Part shown: positions 53,290 through 63,266 of the stretch, piece by piece
How the letters are laid out: each line of letters begins with the position of its first letter
Numbering within the stretch: position 1 is the first letter of the stretch
From: Clostridia bacterium
GTDB taxonomy: Bacteria; Bacillota; Clostridia; UBA1381; UBA9506
Reading direction: 5' to 3'
DNA length: 64,000 bases
Assembly: GCA_017549205.1 (NCBI GenBank)
Contig: JAFYVH010000005.1
Span: 1 to 64,000 of the forward strand
Notes under the pieces: generated by a model
The model's database searches: none
The model's input: the letters and a program-made list of their open reading frames with translations, nothing else
Told to the model about the DNA's origin: nothing
Position numbers and translations under genes: made by a program

Positions 53290-54543
53290 TCAGATTCGTT
53301 TCACATTGGCTCCTAAATGATTTAAATTAGCAACCAAATTATCATAACCTCTATCAATAAAATGAATGTTGTCAATTTCGGTTGTGCCCTTGGCAGCCAG
53401 TGCTGCGATGACTAGAGCAGCGCCACCCCGCAAGTCACATGCAGAAACCTGCGCACCTTTTAAGGAAGAGACACCGCTAATCATAGCATGGTCAGCCTGC
53501 ACGGCAATGGAGGCACCCATTTTTTGTAATTCTTCTGCCACTTTAAACCGGCTTTTAAAGATGCGTTCACAAATTGAACTGGTACCATCTGCCAAAGTCA
53601 GCATGGCAAGAAACAAAGATTGTGCATCGGTTGGAAAACCGGGGTAGGGTGCGGTGGTAATATTTTCGATAGCCATTAAACGCGGCGGAGCAACCAAACG
53701 AACGGTATGGTTTTGGGCTTCAACCCGACAGCCACACTTGGCAAGCTCAGAAAGAGCTGTTTCTAAATGCTCCGGCACGGTGTTGTGCAATGTAATGTTG
53801 CCGCCTGTAACAGCTGCACAGCATAAATAGGTGATGGCAGCAATACGGTCGGGCATAACGGTGTAATCAGCAGCGTGCAAACGGGTCACACCGTGAATGG
53901 TGATGGTAGAGGTGCCGGCACCACAAATCGATGCACCCATGGCGTTTAAGAAATTGGCCAAATCCACAATCTCAGGCTCTTTGGCCGCGTTTTCCAAAAC
54001 GGTAACACCGGGGGTGAGGCAGGCAGCCAGCATGGTGTTTTCAGTCGCTCCCACACTGGGGAAAGAAAGTGTGAGGGTTTTGCTTTTTAATTTGCGGGCA
54101 CGAACAAATAAATAGCCTTTTTTCTCTTTAATTGTGCAACCAAGCTCCGCCAGTGCCTTGTTATGTAAGTCAATGGGTCGGGGTCCTAATTCACAACCAC
54201 CGGGCATTGAAATTTTAGCCTTGTGATTCCGGGCGACAATAGCACCCATAAAAATAATGGAGGAACGAAGCTGTTGCATGAGGTGTTCCGGAATATGACA
54301 GCCGAGACGCTTTCGTGCATCTATGGTCAATGTGTTTCCCATGCGGGTCACCTTGACACCTAAATATCGTAAGATTTCAATGGTAATGTTCACATCCCTT
54401 AAGTCAGGGCAATTGTGAATCACATTCACGCCGTCATCACACAAAATGGATGCGGCAAGTATGGGCAGTACAGCATTTTTTGCGCCATGGACAGCAATGC
54501 TGCCGCAAACAGGTGCGCCTCCTTCAATAACCAGCCTGCTCAT
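53290..54543 (-). CDS. murA: UDP-GlcNAc 1-carboxyvinyltransferase MurA
   Basis: First committed enzyme of peptidoglycan synthesis, transferring enolpyruvate to UDP-GlcNAc. The 417-residue protein has HGAKNAVLPILAA at the start and the fosfomycin-target Cys in MPGGCELGPRPIDLH. ATG 54543 lies 7 bp after AGGAGGTG; a longer upstream frame has no support. It stands between murG and ftsQ where Bacillus has murB. Confidence 0.96.
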   Translation of the reverse strand: MSRLVIEGGAPVCGSIAVHGAKNAVLPILAASILCDDGVNVIHNCPDLRDVNITIEILRYLGVKVTRMGNTLTIDARKRLGCHIPEHLMQQLRSSIIFMGAIVARNHKAKISMPGGCELGPRPIDLHNKALAELGCTIKEKKGYLFVRARKLKSKTLTLSFPSVGATENTMLAACLTPGVTVLENAAKEPEIVDLANFLNAMGASICGAGTSTITIHGVTRLHAADYTVMPDRIAAITYLCCAAVTGGNITLHNTVPEHLETALSELAKCGCRVEAQNHTVRLVAPPRLMAIENITTAPYPGFPTDAQSLFLAMLTLADGTSSICERIFKSRFKVAEELQKMGASIAVQADHAMISGVSSLKGAQVSACDLRGGAALVIAALAAKGTTEIDNIHFIDRGYDNLVANLNHLGANVKRI

Positions 54544-54679
54544 ATCCTTACACCTCCTGATATTGTAGGCAACACACAGCAAGAAAAGTTCTTACTGCGG
54601 TCAAACCAAAAACTATTACAATATCATAGTATGCAGGTTTTAACAGGTTGCTACATGAGTCGGCCTGCTTATATATTTT

Positions 54680-55768
54680 CTATTTTAATAACGAAAGAGC
54701 TACATCGCTGATGCGCTTTGCACCATCAGTGATGCCGGCGCGTCGTGCATTTTCTGCCATGGCGGCCATGCCGGCTTCGTTATCTAAAACCGAATCAATG
54801 GCTTTTTTGAGGGTTTCGGGGGAAAGTTCTCTGTCAGCAATAACAATAGCACCGCCGATTTTTTCCATGCTTTTGGCATTATGCGTTTGATGGTCGTGAG
54901 CTACATTGGGGGAGGGAACTAAGATGGCAGGTTTGCCTAAAGCACATAATTCACTGACAGTCAGTGCGCCGGCACGACCAATGATAACATCGGCAGCCGC
55001 CATAACCAAATCCATATTTTCAATGTAAGGTACAATGCGGATATTATCTTCTTTCTTATTCAAGCCCTTTGTAAACTGCTCATAAAAACGCTGACCTGTT
55101 CCCAACATAAACTGAAAATGGTCGGTTTTTTCGCCATTTAATAAACCCAGCACAGCGTTATTAATGGTGGCGGCACCTAAGCTGCCGCCAAAAGCAGTAA
55201 CAAAGGGGCGTTCATCAAGGCCCAATGCTTTTCTGGCTGCGCCGGAATTAACCGAAAACATTTCCTCGCGAATGGGATTGCCTGTGAGTACACATTTTTC
55301 GACAAATGCTTTCTTTAAATATTTAGTGGTGTCTGAAAAACTGATGCATATACGGTCTGAAAGACCGGCAGCCAGTTTCACGGTGACACCGGGAATTACA
55401 TTTTGTTCATGAATAATCGTAGGAATTTTTAAGGCTTTTGCAGCAAAGAGCACTGGAGCGCAAACATAGCCTCCCGTGCCAATGACCACATCCGGTGCAA
55501 AATCTTTCAAAATTTTCTTCGCGTGGATTATAGCTGTGAGAAATTGTTTAATAACAGAAAGATTTTTAAGGGTCAGGCGACGAATTAAGCCTGACACCTC
55601 AATATAGCGAATGTCCCATCCTGCTGCGGGCACAAGCTTATTCTCAAGACCTTTTTTTGTGCCAACGAATAAAATATCTGCCTGATGGTTTTGTGATAAG
55701 TGTCCGGCAATAGCCAGAGCGGGATTGATATGGCCGGCTGTACCGCCACCGGATAATAAAACCTTCAT
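54680..55768 (-). CDS. murG: lipid II synthase MurG
   Basis: GT28 transferase that adds GlcNAc to lipid I at the inner membrane face. The 362-residue protein has the N-terminal GGGTAGHINPALAIA, the acceptor site HEQNVIPG, and the donor site GRAGALTVSELCALGKPAILVPSP. It starts 20 bp after the ftsW/spoVE gene. Confidence 0.97.
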   Translation of the reverse strand: MKVLLSGGGTAGHINPALAIAGHLSQNHQADILFVGTKKGLENKLVPAAGWDIRYIEVSGLIRRLTLKNLSVIKQFLTAIIHAKKILKDFAPDVVIGTGGYVCAPVLFAAKALKIPTIIHEQNVIPGVTVKLAAGLSDRICISFSDTTKYLKKAFVEKCVLTGNPIREEMFSVNSGAARKALGLDERPFVTAFGGSLGAATINNAVLGLLNGEKTDHFQFMLGTGQRFYEQFTKGLNKKEDNIRIVPYIENMDLVMAAADVIIGRAGALTVSELCALGKPAILVPSPNVAHDHQTHNAKSMEKIGGAIVIADRELSPETLKKAIDSVLDNEAGMAAMAENARRAGITDGAKRISDVALSLLK

Positions 55769-55788
55769 ATGCTCAAATCCTTTACAGG

Positions 55789-56943
55789 TTAAATTGATTG
55801 CTTTTTAAATTTCGAAACATTTAAAACAACGCCCATAGCGGCCAATAAGAAGAACAGTGAAGAGCCGCCTGCAGAGAAGAAGGGCAGAGGAATGCCGGTT
55901 GTGGGAATGGAAGAGGTCACAACGGCAATGTTTAAAATGGTCTGTACGCCAACCAGTGAGATGATACCCGTTACTAAAAGACATGAAAAGGTATCCGGGG
56001 CGTGAACCGCAATTTTTATGCCGCGCCAGAAGAAAACAGCAAACAGCACCAAAATGGCAAGAGCGCCAATGAGCCCCAGTTCCTCGCAGACAATAGAGAA
56101 AATGAAGTCGTTTTGCGGCTCGGATACATATAAGAATTTTTGTCTTGAATTACCAAAACCAACACCAAAAAGTCCACCTGAACCAATGGCGTATAAGGAC
56201 TGCAAAATCTGCCATCCGGCACCCAGGGCATCGGCAGCAGGATCTAAAAAGGTGGTCCAACGCTTGAGACGATACGGTTCTTTAAGAATAAACAGCGCGC
56301 CGGCAAAGGCTACCGGTAAGGCAAGGTAGGCAAAATGGCGAATGCGTGCACCGGCAACCAGCAGCATAATAACAAGGGTTAAACCGAGAATGACGCAAAT
56401 GGAAAAGTGAGGCTCTAATAAAAGCAGCCCCATAAAGAGCACCATAACAATTAAATATCGCATTAATTCTTTAAAGTCTGTAATTTTTTCCTTAATCTGT
56501 GACAGGCTGGCAGCAAAATAAATGATAAGTCCCAGTTTTGCCACCTCAGACGGCTGAAAGCTCAAACCGCCAATGCCCAGCCAACGCTTAGCGCCATTAA
56601 CATTAGTACCCACTAAAAGCACTAAAGCCAGCAGTAAAAAGCTGACAGCTAAAATGGGAAAGGCCAGCTTTTTTAATTTGCGATAATCAAAATTGGCGGT
56701 AAAAATCATGGCGCCAATGCCTAAAACAGCCCAAATCAGCTGTTTTTTGATAAAGTAAAGTCCATCATTAAAATAGTAATAGGCATAGGGATAGCTTGAT
56801 GAAAAAACCATGAGCAATCCAATGGCAAGTAATAAAATAAGCGTTAGTAGAAAGCCAAAATCATAGCCGGTTTTTGTCAGTTTGGTTTTATTTAATTGTG
56901 TTTGAGGAGCAGATTTAGCAGTAGGGCGCATATTCACCAACAA
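55789..56943 (-). CDS. ftsW: SEDS glycosyltransferase FtsW/SpoVE
   Basis: A 384-residue SEDS-family peptidoglycan polymerase with ten helices. Conserved features are the catalytic Asp region in GAGWQILQSLYAIGSGGLFGVGFGNSRQKFLYVSEPQNDFIFSIVCEELG and the PTTGIPLPFFSAGGSS loop. It works with the class B PBP encoded upstream. It could be FtsW for division or SpoVE for cortex; the neighbouring spoVD suggests the sporulation pair or a shared enzyme. The start is uncertain: TTG 56943 is 9 bp after AAGGA, with GTG 56937 and ATG 56931 as alternatives. Confidence 0.93.
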   Translation of the reverse strand: MLVNMRPTAKSAPQTQLNKTKLTKTGYDFGFLLTLILLLAIGLLMVFSSSYPYAYYYFNDGLYFIKKQLIWAVLGIGAMIFTANFDYRKLKKLAFPILAVSFLLLALVLLVGTNVNGAKRWLGIGGLSFQPSEVAKLGLIIYFAASLSQIKEKITDFKELMRYLIVMVLFMGLLLLEPHFSICVILGLTLVIMLLVAGARIRHFAYLALPVAFAGALFILKEPYRLKRWTTFLDPAADALGAGWQILQSLYAIGSGGLFGVGFGNSRQKFLYVSEPQNDFIFSIVCEELGLIGALAILVLFAVFFWRGIKIAVHAPDTFSCLLVTGIISLVGVQTILNIAVVTSSIPTTGIPLPFFSAGGSSLFFLLAAMGVVLNVSKFKKQSI

Positions 56944-56957
56944 TCACCGTCCTTAAA

Positions 56958-57929
56958 TTAAAATAGCGGCATTATACAAAGATAGCCAACCAGACACAAA
57001 ATAATTGTTGCCCCACTAAAGAGCAAAACAATTTTTACTTCATTTAAACCGCACATTTCAAAATGATGATGAATGGGACTCATTTTAAAAATGCGTTTTC
57101 TCGTCAGTTTAAATGAGGTGACCTGCATAATCACTGAAAGGGTTTCTATCAAATAAACGCCGCCTACAATAATTAACACCAAAGGCATTTTAAGCATTGA
57201 AGCCGTTACGGCAACGGCGCCGCCTAAAAACAGAGAGCCGGTGTCGCCCATGAAAACCTTTGCCGGATGCGCATTAAAGAGTAAAAAAGCAAGGCATCCG
57301 CCTGCCACGGCACCGGTTAAAATGCCGATTGCAGAGTCAAATAAAAATGACATGACTAAAAAGAAGATGCTGACAATCAAGGTGACAGAGGTGGCAAGGC
57401 CATCTAAACCATCGGTGAGGTTTACGCTGTTTACCACGGCAAGATGCACCAAAACCGTCAGCGGTATAATCCACAAACCAATATCGATGGTGTAGGATAA
57501 AAACGGTACAATCAGCTCTCCGCTTAAATAACCTAAATAATTCATAGAAAGGGTGCTTAAAACAGCTACAAATAGCTGTGATAAAAATTTAGCTTTGGCT
57601 GAAAGTCCAAGATTTCTCTTTTTAACAACTTTAATAAAGTCATCAACAAAACCCACAAAGCCATAGGCAAGGGCCGTTGCAACGGGAATAATTAAATCGT
57701 AGCGCACGCCGTGCTGCATAAAAATAACAGCCAGGCTGGCTATAACGGAAGAGAGAATAAAGCCAATGCCGCCCATGGTGGGTGTGCCGCTTTTTGCCTG
57801 ATGCCAGCTGGGGCCTTCCTCACGAATACTTTGGCCAAATTTTAGCCGGCGTAAAAAAGGAATTAACACGGGTGTTATTAATAAACAGATAATGGCAGAA
57901 ACGGCGGTGGAAATCAACGCGCTGTTCAT
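56958..57929 (-). CDS. mraY: phospho-MurNAc-pentapeptide transferase MraY
   Basis: Makes lipid I from UDP-MurNAc-pentapeptide and undecaprenyl phosphate. The 323-residue protein has ten helices, the Mg-binding Asp pair in GFVDDFIKV, NLTDGLDGLA, and the His motif PIHHHFE. It lies 42 bp behind murF. murD, which often follows mraY, is missing here. Confidence 0.97.
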   Translation of the reverse strand: MNSALISTAVSAIICLLITPVLIPFLRRLKFGQSIREEGPSWHQAKSGTPTMGGIGFILSSVIASLAVIFMQHGVRYDLIIPVATALAYGFVGFVDDFIKVVKKRNLGLSAKAKFLSQLFVAVLSTLSMNYLGYLSGELIVPFLSYTIDIGLWIIPLTVLVHLAVVNSVNLTDGLDGLATSVTLIVSIFFLVMSFLFDSAIGILTGAVAGGCLAFLLFNAHPAKVFMGDTGSLFLGGAVAVTASMLKMPLVLIIVGGVYLIETLSVIMQVTSFKLTRKRIFKMSPIHHHFEMCGLNEVKIVLLFSGATIILCLVGYLCIMPLF

Positions 57930-57971
57930 GGGCTCAACTCCTTTGTAAAATTGCTGTGGGGTCGGATTTGT

Positions 57972-59330
57972 TTATTTTGTCCGCCCGTTTACCAAAAAAT
58001 CCGTAACCCGCTCCAGTTGCATGGCGCGGGAACCTTTAATCAAAACAACATCGCCATCTTTTAAAAAGTCCGAGAGACTGTTGTTTAAAGCTGTGATATC
58101 ATTAAAATGGTATGATGCAATGTCTTTTTTTGCAGCTTCTGCGGTGTGACGGGTGTGCTCGCCAAAGGTAAACAAAGCAGAAACGCCAAAAGTGACAGCT
58201 TGCTCACCAATGGCGCGGTGGGCACTTTCGCTAAAGTCACCCAGCTCACGGATGTCGCCGATAACGGCAATTTTTCGACCGGTGTAAGCTGATAAAACCT
58301 TTAAAGCAGCTTCTACTGAGGCCGGTGCCGCATTATAACAATCGTTAATAATGGTGATGCCGCCTTTGTTTAAAATTTGCATACGCTTGTCGCCTGGCAC
58401 ATAGGTTTCGATGCCGCGAAGTGCCTCTTTTAAAGGAATATTCAGGCACATAGCTGCGCCGCAGGCTAAAAGTGCATTTGTGACATTGTGCTCGCCGGGG
58501 AAGGATAGGGTGGCAGAATGCTGCTCGTTGCCATGTACAACGGTGAATGAAACCCGTTCCTCTGTAGAGCATATGTCCTTAGCATAAAGATCATTTTTAT
58601 CATCCAGACCTACGGAGATGACCTTTCGGCCAATGTCTGCACGGTGGGCAGATAAAATAGGGTCGTCACCATTAATGATAACAGTTCCCTCCGGATGAAT
58701 ATGGTTAAACAATTCTGCTTTTGCTTTATAGATATTTTCCTGTGTCCCCAGTTTTTCAATGTGAGAAAGGCCGATATTGGTCATAAGACCAATGTCGGGT
58801 GCTGCCATGCGGGCTAGGGCATCGATTTCCCCAAAACCACTCATACCCATTTCGGTAATGGCAACCTGATGTTCCTTAGCCAGGCGGAATAATGTCAGGG
58901 GCAAACCAATTTCATTATTAAAATTGCCTGCGGTTTTTAAAACATTGAGCCTTACAGAAAGTGCAGCAGCGGTCAGCTCTTTTACTGTGGTTTTGCCCAC
59001 GCTGCCGGTGACGGCAACAACAGGCAGGTCAAAGCGACGACGGTAAAAAGCAGCCAGTTTTCCCAAAGCCTCTTTGGTATCGCGGACTAAAACAATGGGT
59101 TTATCCGATGCTATTTCGTTAGCTGAAAGAGAGGCGCTGCATCCGCCCTCTATGGCTGCCGGAATAAAACTGTGTGCATCAAAACGCTCACCCACCAGCG
59201 GAACAAAGAGAGAATCGGGTCCTATGCGGCGGGTATCGGTGCAAGCATCTTTAATTTCTGTTTCAGGGTCGCCGCAGAGCAGAGTGCCGTCTACGGCGGT
59301 TATGATATCTTTTATTTTTAAGGATTCCAT
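57972..59330 (-). CDS. murF: UDP-MurNAc-tripeptide-D-Ala-D-Ala ligase MurF
   Basis: Adds D-Ala-D-Ala to the UDP-MurNAc-tripeptide. The 452-residue protein has the ATP site VTGSVGKTTVKE, the central-domain TEMGMSGFGEI, and the C-terminal domain with INDCYNAAPASVEAALK. I chose ATG 59330, behind GAAGGG at 10 bp; a TTG at 59339 abuts that site. Confidence 0.95.
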   Translation of the reverse strand: MESLKIKDIITAVDGTLLCGDPETEIKDACTDTRRIGPDSLFVPLVGERFDAHSFIPAAIEGGCSASLSANEIASDKPIVLVRDTKEALGKLAAFYRRRFDLPVVAVTGSVGKTTVKELTAAALSVRLNVLKTAGNFNNEIGLPLTLFRLAKEHQVAITEMGMSGFGEIDALARMAAPDIGLMTNIGLSHIEKLGTQENIYKAKAELFNHIHPEGTVIINGDDPILSAHRADIGRKVISVGLDDKNDLYAKDICSTEERVSFTVVHGNEQHSATLSFPGEHNVTNALLACGAAMCLNIPLKEALRGIETYVPGDKRMQILNKGGITIINDCYNAAPASVEAALKVLSAYTGRKIAVIGDIRELGDFSESAHRAIGEQAVTFGVSALFTFGEHTRHTAEAAKKDIASYHFNDITALNNSLSDFLKDGDVVLIKGSRAMQLERVTDFLVNGRTK

Positions 59331-59399
59331 TTCAGTCAATCCCTTCTTGCCGGAGCTGATTATAACCGAACTTAAGCCTTCATCGGTAGCTTTAAAATA

Positions 59400-60851
59400 T
59401 TATTTTTCTTCGGCCATTTGCGCTAAAATATCACGAATCACTTCCCGTTCATCAAAATGCCGCTTTTCTTTGCCAATGATTTGGTATGTTTCGTGACCCT
59501 TGCCGGCTAAAAGAATGCAATCACCGGCCTCGGCGTTTTCCATGGCAAACCGGATGGCTTCACGCCGGTTTTCTATAACAGTATAGTCGCAGGCTGTTTT
59601 TTTCATGCCTTCTTCAATTTGTTTAATAATACCCATGGGCTCTTCTGTACGGGGGTTATCAGAAGTGATAACACAATAATCAGAAAGTCGGCCGGCTACC
59701 TCGCCCATAATGGGGCGCTTCACAGGGTCACGGTCGCCACCGCAACCAAAAACGGTAATCACGCGACCTTGTGCAAATTCCTGCACGGTGCCAATGATGT
59801 TTTCAAGTCCGTCGGGGGTGTGAGCGTAGTCGATGATGATGGTGTAATCCGTGCGGGTATACACAGTTTCGGCCCGTCCCGGCACACCTTTTGCCATTAA
59901 AAGGGCATTAATCGCCTTATCAACCGGCACATCCAGCGCCAAAGAGGTGACTAAAGCGGCCAGACCGTTATAAACTGAAAACTTTCCGGGTATGCCAAGA
60001 CGAACCGGAAAAGTCTCCTTGTCATAGGGTACATCAAAAATAACACCACGGGAGGAGATGCGCAGTTCCTGCGCCTTAAAGTCTGCCACGCTGTCAATGC
60101 CATAGGTCACACAGGGGCAACCTATATCATCTGCAATGCGACGGCCATAGGCATCGTCCACATTGACGATGGCTTTGTCGCAAACATCAAAGAGCATTCG
60201 TTTGGCAAGGTAATAGTTTTCCATGGTTTCGTGAAAATCCAAATGGTCTTGGGTTAAATTTGTAAATGTTGCCGTAGCAAATTGAATGCCAAAAACTCGG
60301 TGGAGGAATAAAGAATGGGATGAAACTTCCATCACCACATGGGTTACGCCGGCTTCGACCATTTGTGCAAACAATTCAAAAAGCTCTAAAGACTCAGGGG
60401 TAGTCCGTTCAGCCGGTAATACAGTGCCACCAATCATGTTGGCGTTGGTGCCGATTAAACCCACGGTTTTGCCGGCATATTCTAAAATGCTTTTGATTAG
60501 GGTTGTTACTGTGGTTTTGCCGTTGGTTCCGGTTACGGCAACCACAGAAAGCTTTTGCTCGGGATGACCATAAAAGTTTGCTGCCGCCATGGCTAAAGCT
60601 TTTCGTGTGTCAGGTGTTTGCAGACAACAAACAGAAGAAAACGCCACGGGGTCTTGCACTAAAACAGCAACGGCACCGCTTTTGATGGCACTCTCGGCAT
60701 ATTGGTGACCGTCGGTTTGGTAACCCTTGATGCAAACAAAGAGGCTGCCAGGGATAACACGACGGGAATCGTAGGCAATATTCGTAATTTCAACATCTTG
60801 GTCAATAACCCCGGCATGTGGGATGTTTTCTAAAACCTGACTCAGTTTCAT
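59400..60851 (-). CDS. murE: UDP-MurNAc-tripeptide ligase MurE (meso-DAP type)
   Basis: Adds the third amino acid of the stem peptide. The 483-residue protein has ATP site VTGTNGKTTVTTL, central motif EVSSHSLFLHR, the carbamylated Lys region TNLTQDHLDFH, and the specificity motif SDNPRTEEP. DNPR selects meso-diaminopimelate rather than lysine. ATG 60851 lies 8 bp after AAAGGAG. Confidence 0.96.
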   Translation of the reverse strand: MKLSQVLENIPHAGVIDQDVEITNIAYDSRRVIPGSLFVCIKGYQTDGHQYAESAIKSGAVAVLVQDPVAFSSVCCLQTPDTRKALAMAAANFYGHPEQKLSVVAVTGTNGKTTVTTLIKSILEYAGKTVGLIGTNANMIGGTVLPAERTTPESLELFELFAQMVEAGVTHVVMEVSSHSLFLHRVFGIQFATATFTNLTQDHLDFHETMENYYLAKRMLFDVCDKAIVNVDDAYGRRIADDIGCPCVTYGIDSVADFKAQELRISSRGVIFDVPYDKETFPVRLGIPGKFSVYNGLAALVTSLALDVPVDKAINALLMAKGVPGRAETVYTRTDYTIIIDYAHTPDGLENIIGTVQEFAQGRVITVFGCGGDRDPVKRPIMGEVAGRLSDYCVITSDNPRTEEPMGIIKQIEEGMKKTACDYTVIENRREAIRFAMENAEAGDCILLAGKGHETYQIIGKEKRHFDEREVIRDILAQMAEEK

Positions 60852-60932
60852 GGTCATTACTCCTTTCAAATGCTTTTGCGAGTGAGCAGCACAAGGCTGT
60901 TCTTATTACGATGTGTATGAAAATTTTTACGA

Positions 60933-63128
60933 TTAGTCGACATCTAAGTATCTGAATTCTACCTGCACCGCAGAACCTTCATCAATCTCAGTGCCGGCAG
61001 CGGGAGATTGGCTGTTGGCAACTGTCATGTTAGAAGAATTGCCGGTGGCGCCGGCACCGGTTACCGTCATGTTCAGACGGTGTTCAGCAAGCCGTGCCTG
61101 TGCTGCAGACATCGAAAGATTGGTTACATCGGGGACAACCACCTTTTTGGAGGCGTTATCTTCGGTATATAAAATAACAACAGAGTTAGTAGCCAGCATA
61201 GAGCCTGTTTTTGGGGTTTGATTTTTAACTGTGCTGCCGTTTCCGACAATGCGATAGGTGAGACCTTCATTTTTCAGATTTTTAATGGCGTTTTCGGTAG
61301 AAAGACCTTTCACATCAGGCACATGAACCTCTAAATGTTCCTTTTCTTCTTCGGTATATTGGGGCTCGACGCCCATATAGCGCAAGGTGTCTTCCAAAAT
61401 TTTACCCACAACAGGTGCTGCAATGGCACCGCCATAATACTGGCCGTTTGAGGGTTCATCCAAAACTACCAGACAAGCGACCTTGGGGTCATTAGCCGGT
61501 GCAAATGCGATAAAAGAGGAAATATATTTTCCGTTACCACGGGGAATTTTTTCAGATGTACCGGTTTTGCCGGCAACGCGATAGCCCTTGATGTAAGCGT
61601 TCTGACCTGTGCCGTCTGAAACGGTATATTCAAGCATTGCACACATTTGCTCTGATGTTTTTTGTGAAATAACCTGACGCACAACGGTGGGCTCGGTTTT
61701 TTTCACAACATTACCCTCGCCATCTAACAACTCTTTAACCAGGAAAGGCTTCATCAATTTGCCGCCGTTGGCAACAGCACCAACAGCTGTAATCATCTGG
61801 AGCGGCGTAACGACAGGTCCCTGGCCAAAGGAGGCAGTTGCCAGTTCCACAGTGTTGTAATTCTGGTCAGAGTAGAAAACACCCTTGGCTTCGCCGGGCA
61901 GGTCAAAGCCGGTGGCGTCCATAAATCCAAAGGCTTTGTAATATTCCTTAAACTTTTCTTTGCCAACCAAAAGACCCACATCAATAAAAGCGGGGTTGCA
62001 AGAATTTTTAACTGCGTCGGCAAAGGTTTGTGCACCATGACCCTCACGATGAGAGCAACTAATGGTACGATTTTCCACCTTTTTAGAGCCGGAGCAGAAG
62101 AAGGGGGATTGAGGCGTGATTAAGCCTTCTTCCAGAGCCATGCAGCCGGTGAAAATTTTGAAACAAGAGCCGGGCTCATAAGAGTCTACAACTGCCTTAT
62201 TACGCCATAACTTTTGCAAAGCGTTGGATTCTGCCTGCGCCCGTTCTTCGTCGTTTGCAATAGCCCTTATTGATTCGATTTGCTCATCAGAGAGAGTGAA
62301 AGGCTCATTTAAGTCAAAATCCGGCTTGGTTACCATGGCCAGAATTTCGCCTGTCTGTACATCGGTAACAATAGCAGAAGCACCTGCCTGCACCTTTTCT
62401 TCATAATAGGCGGCTTCTAAGTGTTTTTCTGCAAAATGCTGAATCACTTCGTCAATGGTCAGCACAACATTGGCGCCATTTTCAGGGTCGATGTGTTTTT
62501 CTTCTTTAAAAGGCATGTCGGTATCTAAAGCATTTTTCAAGGCAATCACACGGCCGGGAACACCTGTGAGCTGTTCGTCATAAACCATTTCAATGCCGCC
62601 TAAACCCTGATTATCAACGCCAACAAAGCCCAGAATATGTGAGGCGAAAGTGCCATAGGGATAGTAGCGTTTGGCATCTTCTTGCAGATAAACACCGGTG
62701 AGACTGAGCTCACGAACGGCATTTGCCATATCATCCTCAATTCTGCGCTTTATGGTTACATGATTTGTTTTTTTCTCAAGCATTTTGACAATGTCACTGG
62801 CATCCATTTCAAGCGCCACAGAGAGCTTTGCTGCCATTTCATTAATGTCTTTTTTAGCTTTTTGAATTTCGTTGGGGTTTGCGGTCACGGTGTGTGCCGT
62901 GGAGCTTTGGGCCAATTTTTTATAATTGCGGTCATAAATAGCGCCGCGTTGAGAAGCAACCAAATTGTCTCTGGTCTGCTGCTCAATGGCGCTTTTTTGC
63001 AATTCTCTGCCTTGAAAAACTTGTAAAAAAACAAGCCTTCCCCCCAGTAAAATCAATAAAGCGGCAAAGGCTATAAAAACATATAAAATCCGTATGCGTA
63101 TTTTTCGTTTTGGAACAGAATTATTCAT
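60933..63128 (-). CDS. spoVD: class B penicillin-binding protein SpoVD-like, with PASTA domains
   Basis: A 731-residue transpeptidase. One N-terminal membrane helix precedes the dimerisation domain (about 50-220) and the transpeptidase domain with active-site S-C-F-K in EPGSCFKIF, S-C-N in KNSCNPAF and K-T-G in GKTGTSEK. Two PASTA repeats at the C-terminus start VPDVKGLSTENA and VPDVTNLSMSAA. SpoVD makes spore cortex and the related PbpB/FtsI makes septa; only one such gene is in this cluster, so it may do both. The ATG at 63128 lacks a nearby ribosome site; AAAAGGAG is 28 bp upstream behind a hairpin. Confidence 0.93.
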   Translation of the reverse strand: MNNSVPKRKIRIRILYVFIAFAALLILLGGRLVFLQVFQGRELQKSAIEQQTRDNLVASQRGAIYDRNYKKLAQSSTAHTVTANPNEIQKAKKDINEMAAKLSVALEMDASDIVKMLEKKTNHVTIKRRIEDDMANAVRELSLTGVYLQEDAKRYYPYGTFASHILGFVGVDNQGLGGIEMVYDEQLTGVPGRVIALKNALDTDMPFKEEKHIDPENGANVVLTIDEVIQHFAEKHLEAAYYEEKVQAGASAIVTDVQTGEILAMVTKPDFDLNEPFTLSDEQIESIRAIANDEERAQAESNALQKLWRNKAVVDSYEPGSCFKIFTGCMALEEGLITPQSPFFCSGSKKVENRTISCSHREGHGAQTFADAVKNSCNPAFIDVGLLVGKEKFKEYYKAFGFMDATGFDLPGEAKGVFYSDQNYNTVELATASFGQGPVVTPLQMITAVGAVANGGKLMKPFLVKELLDGEGNVVKKTEPTVVRQVISQKTSEQMCAMLEYTVSDGTGQNAYIKGYRVAGKTGTSEKIPRGNGKYISSFIAFAPANDPKVACLVVLDEPSNGQYYGGAIAAPVVGKILEDTLRYMGVEPQYTEEEKEHLEVHVPDVKGLSTENAIKNLKNEGLTYRIVGNGSTVKNQTPKTGSMLATNSVVILYTEDNASKKVVVPDVTNLSMSAAQARLAEHRLNMTVTGAGATGNSSNMTVANSQSPAAGTEIDEGSAVQVEFRYLDVD

Positions 63129-63140
63129 ATCTATCACAGG

Positions 63141-63192
63141 GCGGGTTGCCCGCAACTCCTTTTAAGCTATATTATATATATAGTGGGCAACC
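63141..63192 (-). promoter_or_regulatory. possible RNA switch in the spoVD leader
   Basis: On the minus strand GGTTGCCC (63185-63192) can pair with GGGCAACC (63144-63151), enclosing the AAAAGGAG site. The second arm can instead form the local hairpin GCGGG-CAA-CCCGC (63141-63153), which would close the gap between ribosome site and ATG. The two folds exclude each other. Confidence 0.4.
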
Positions 63193-63266
63193 GGTCTGAT
63201 TATGAGCTAAATTCGAGGACTCAGGCTGAGAAAGTGTCAGCATGGGAATTTGTGGGTGCAGCCTGT

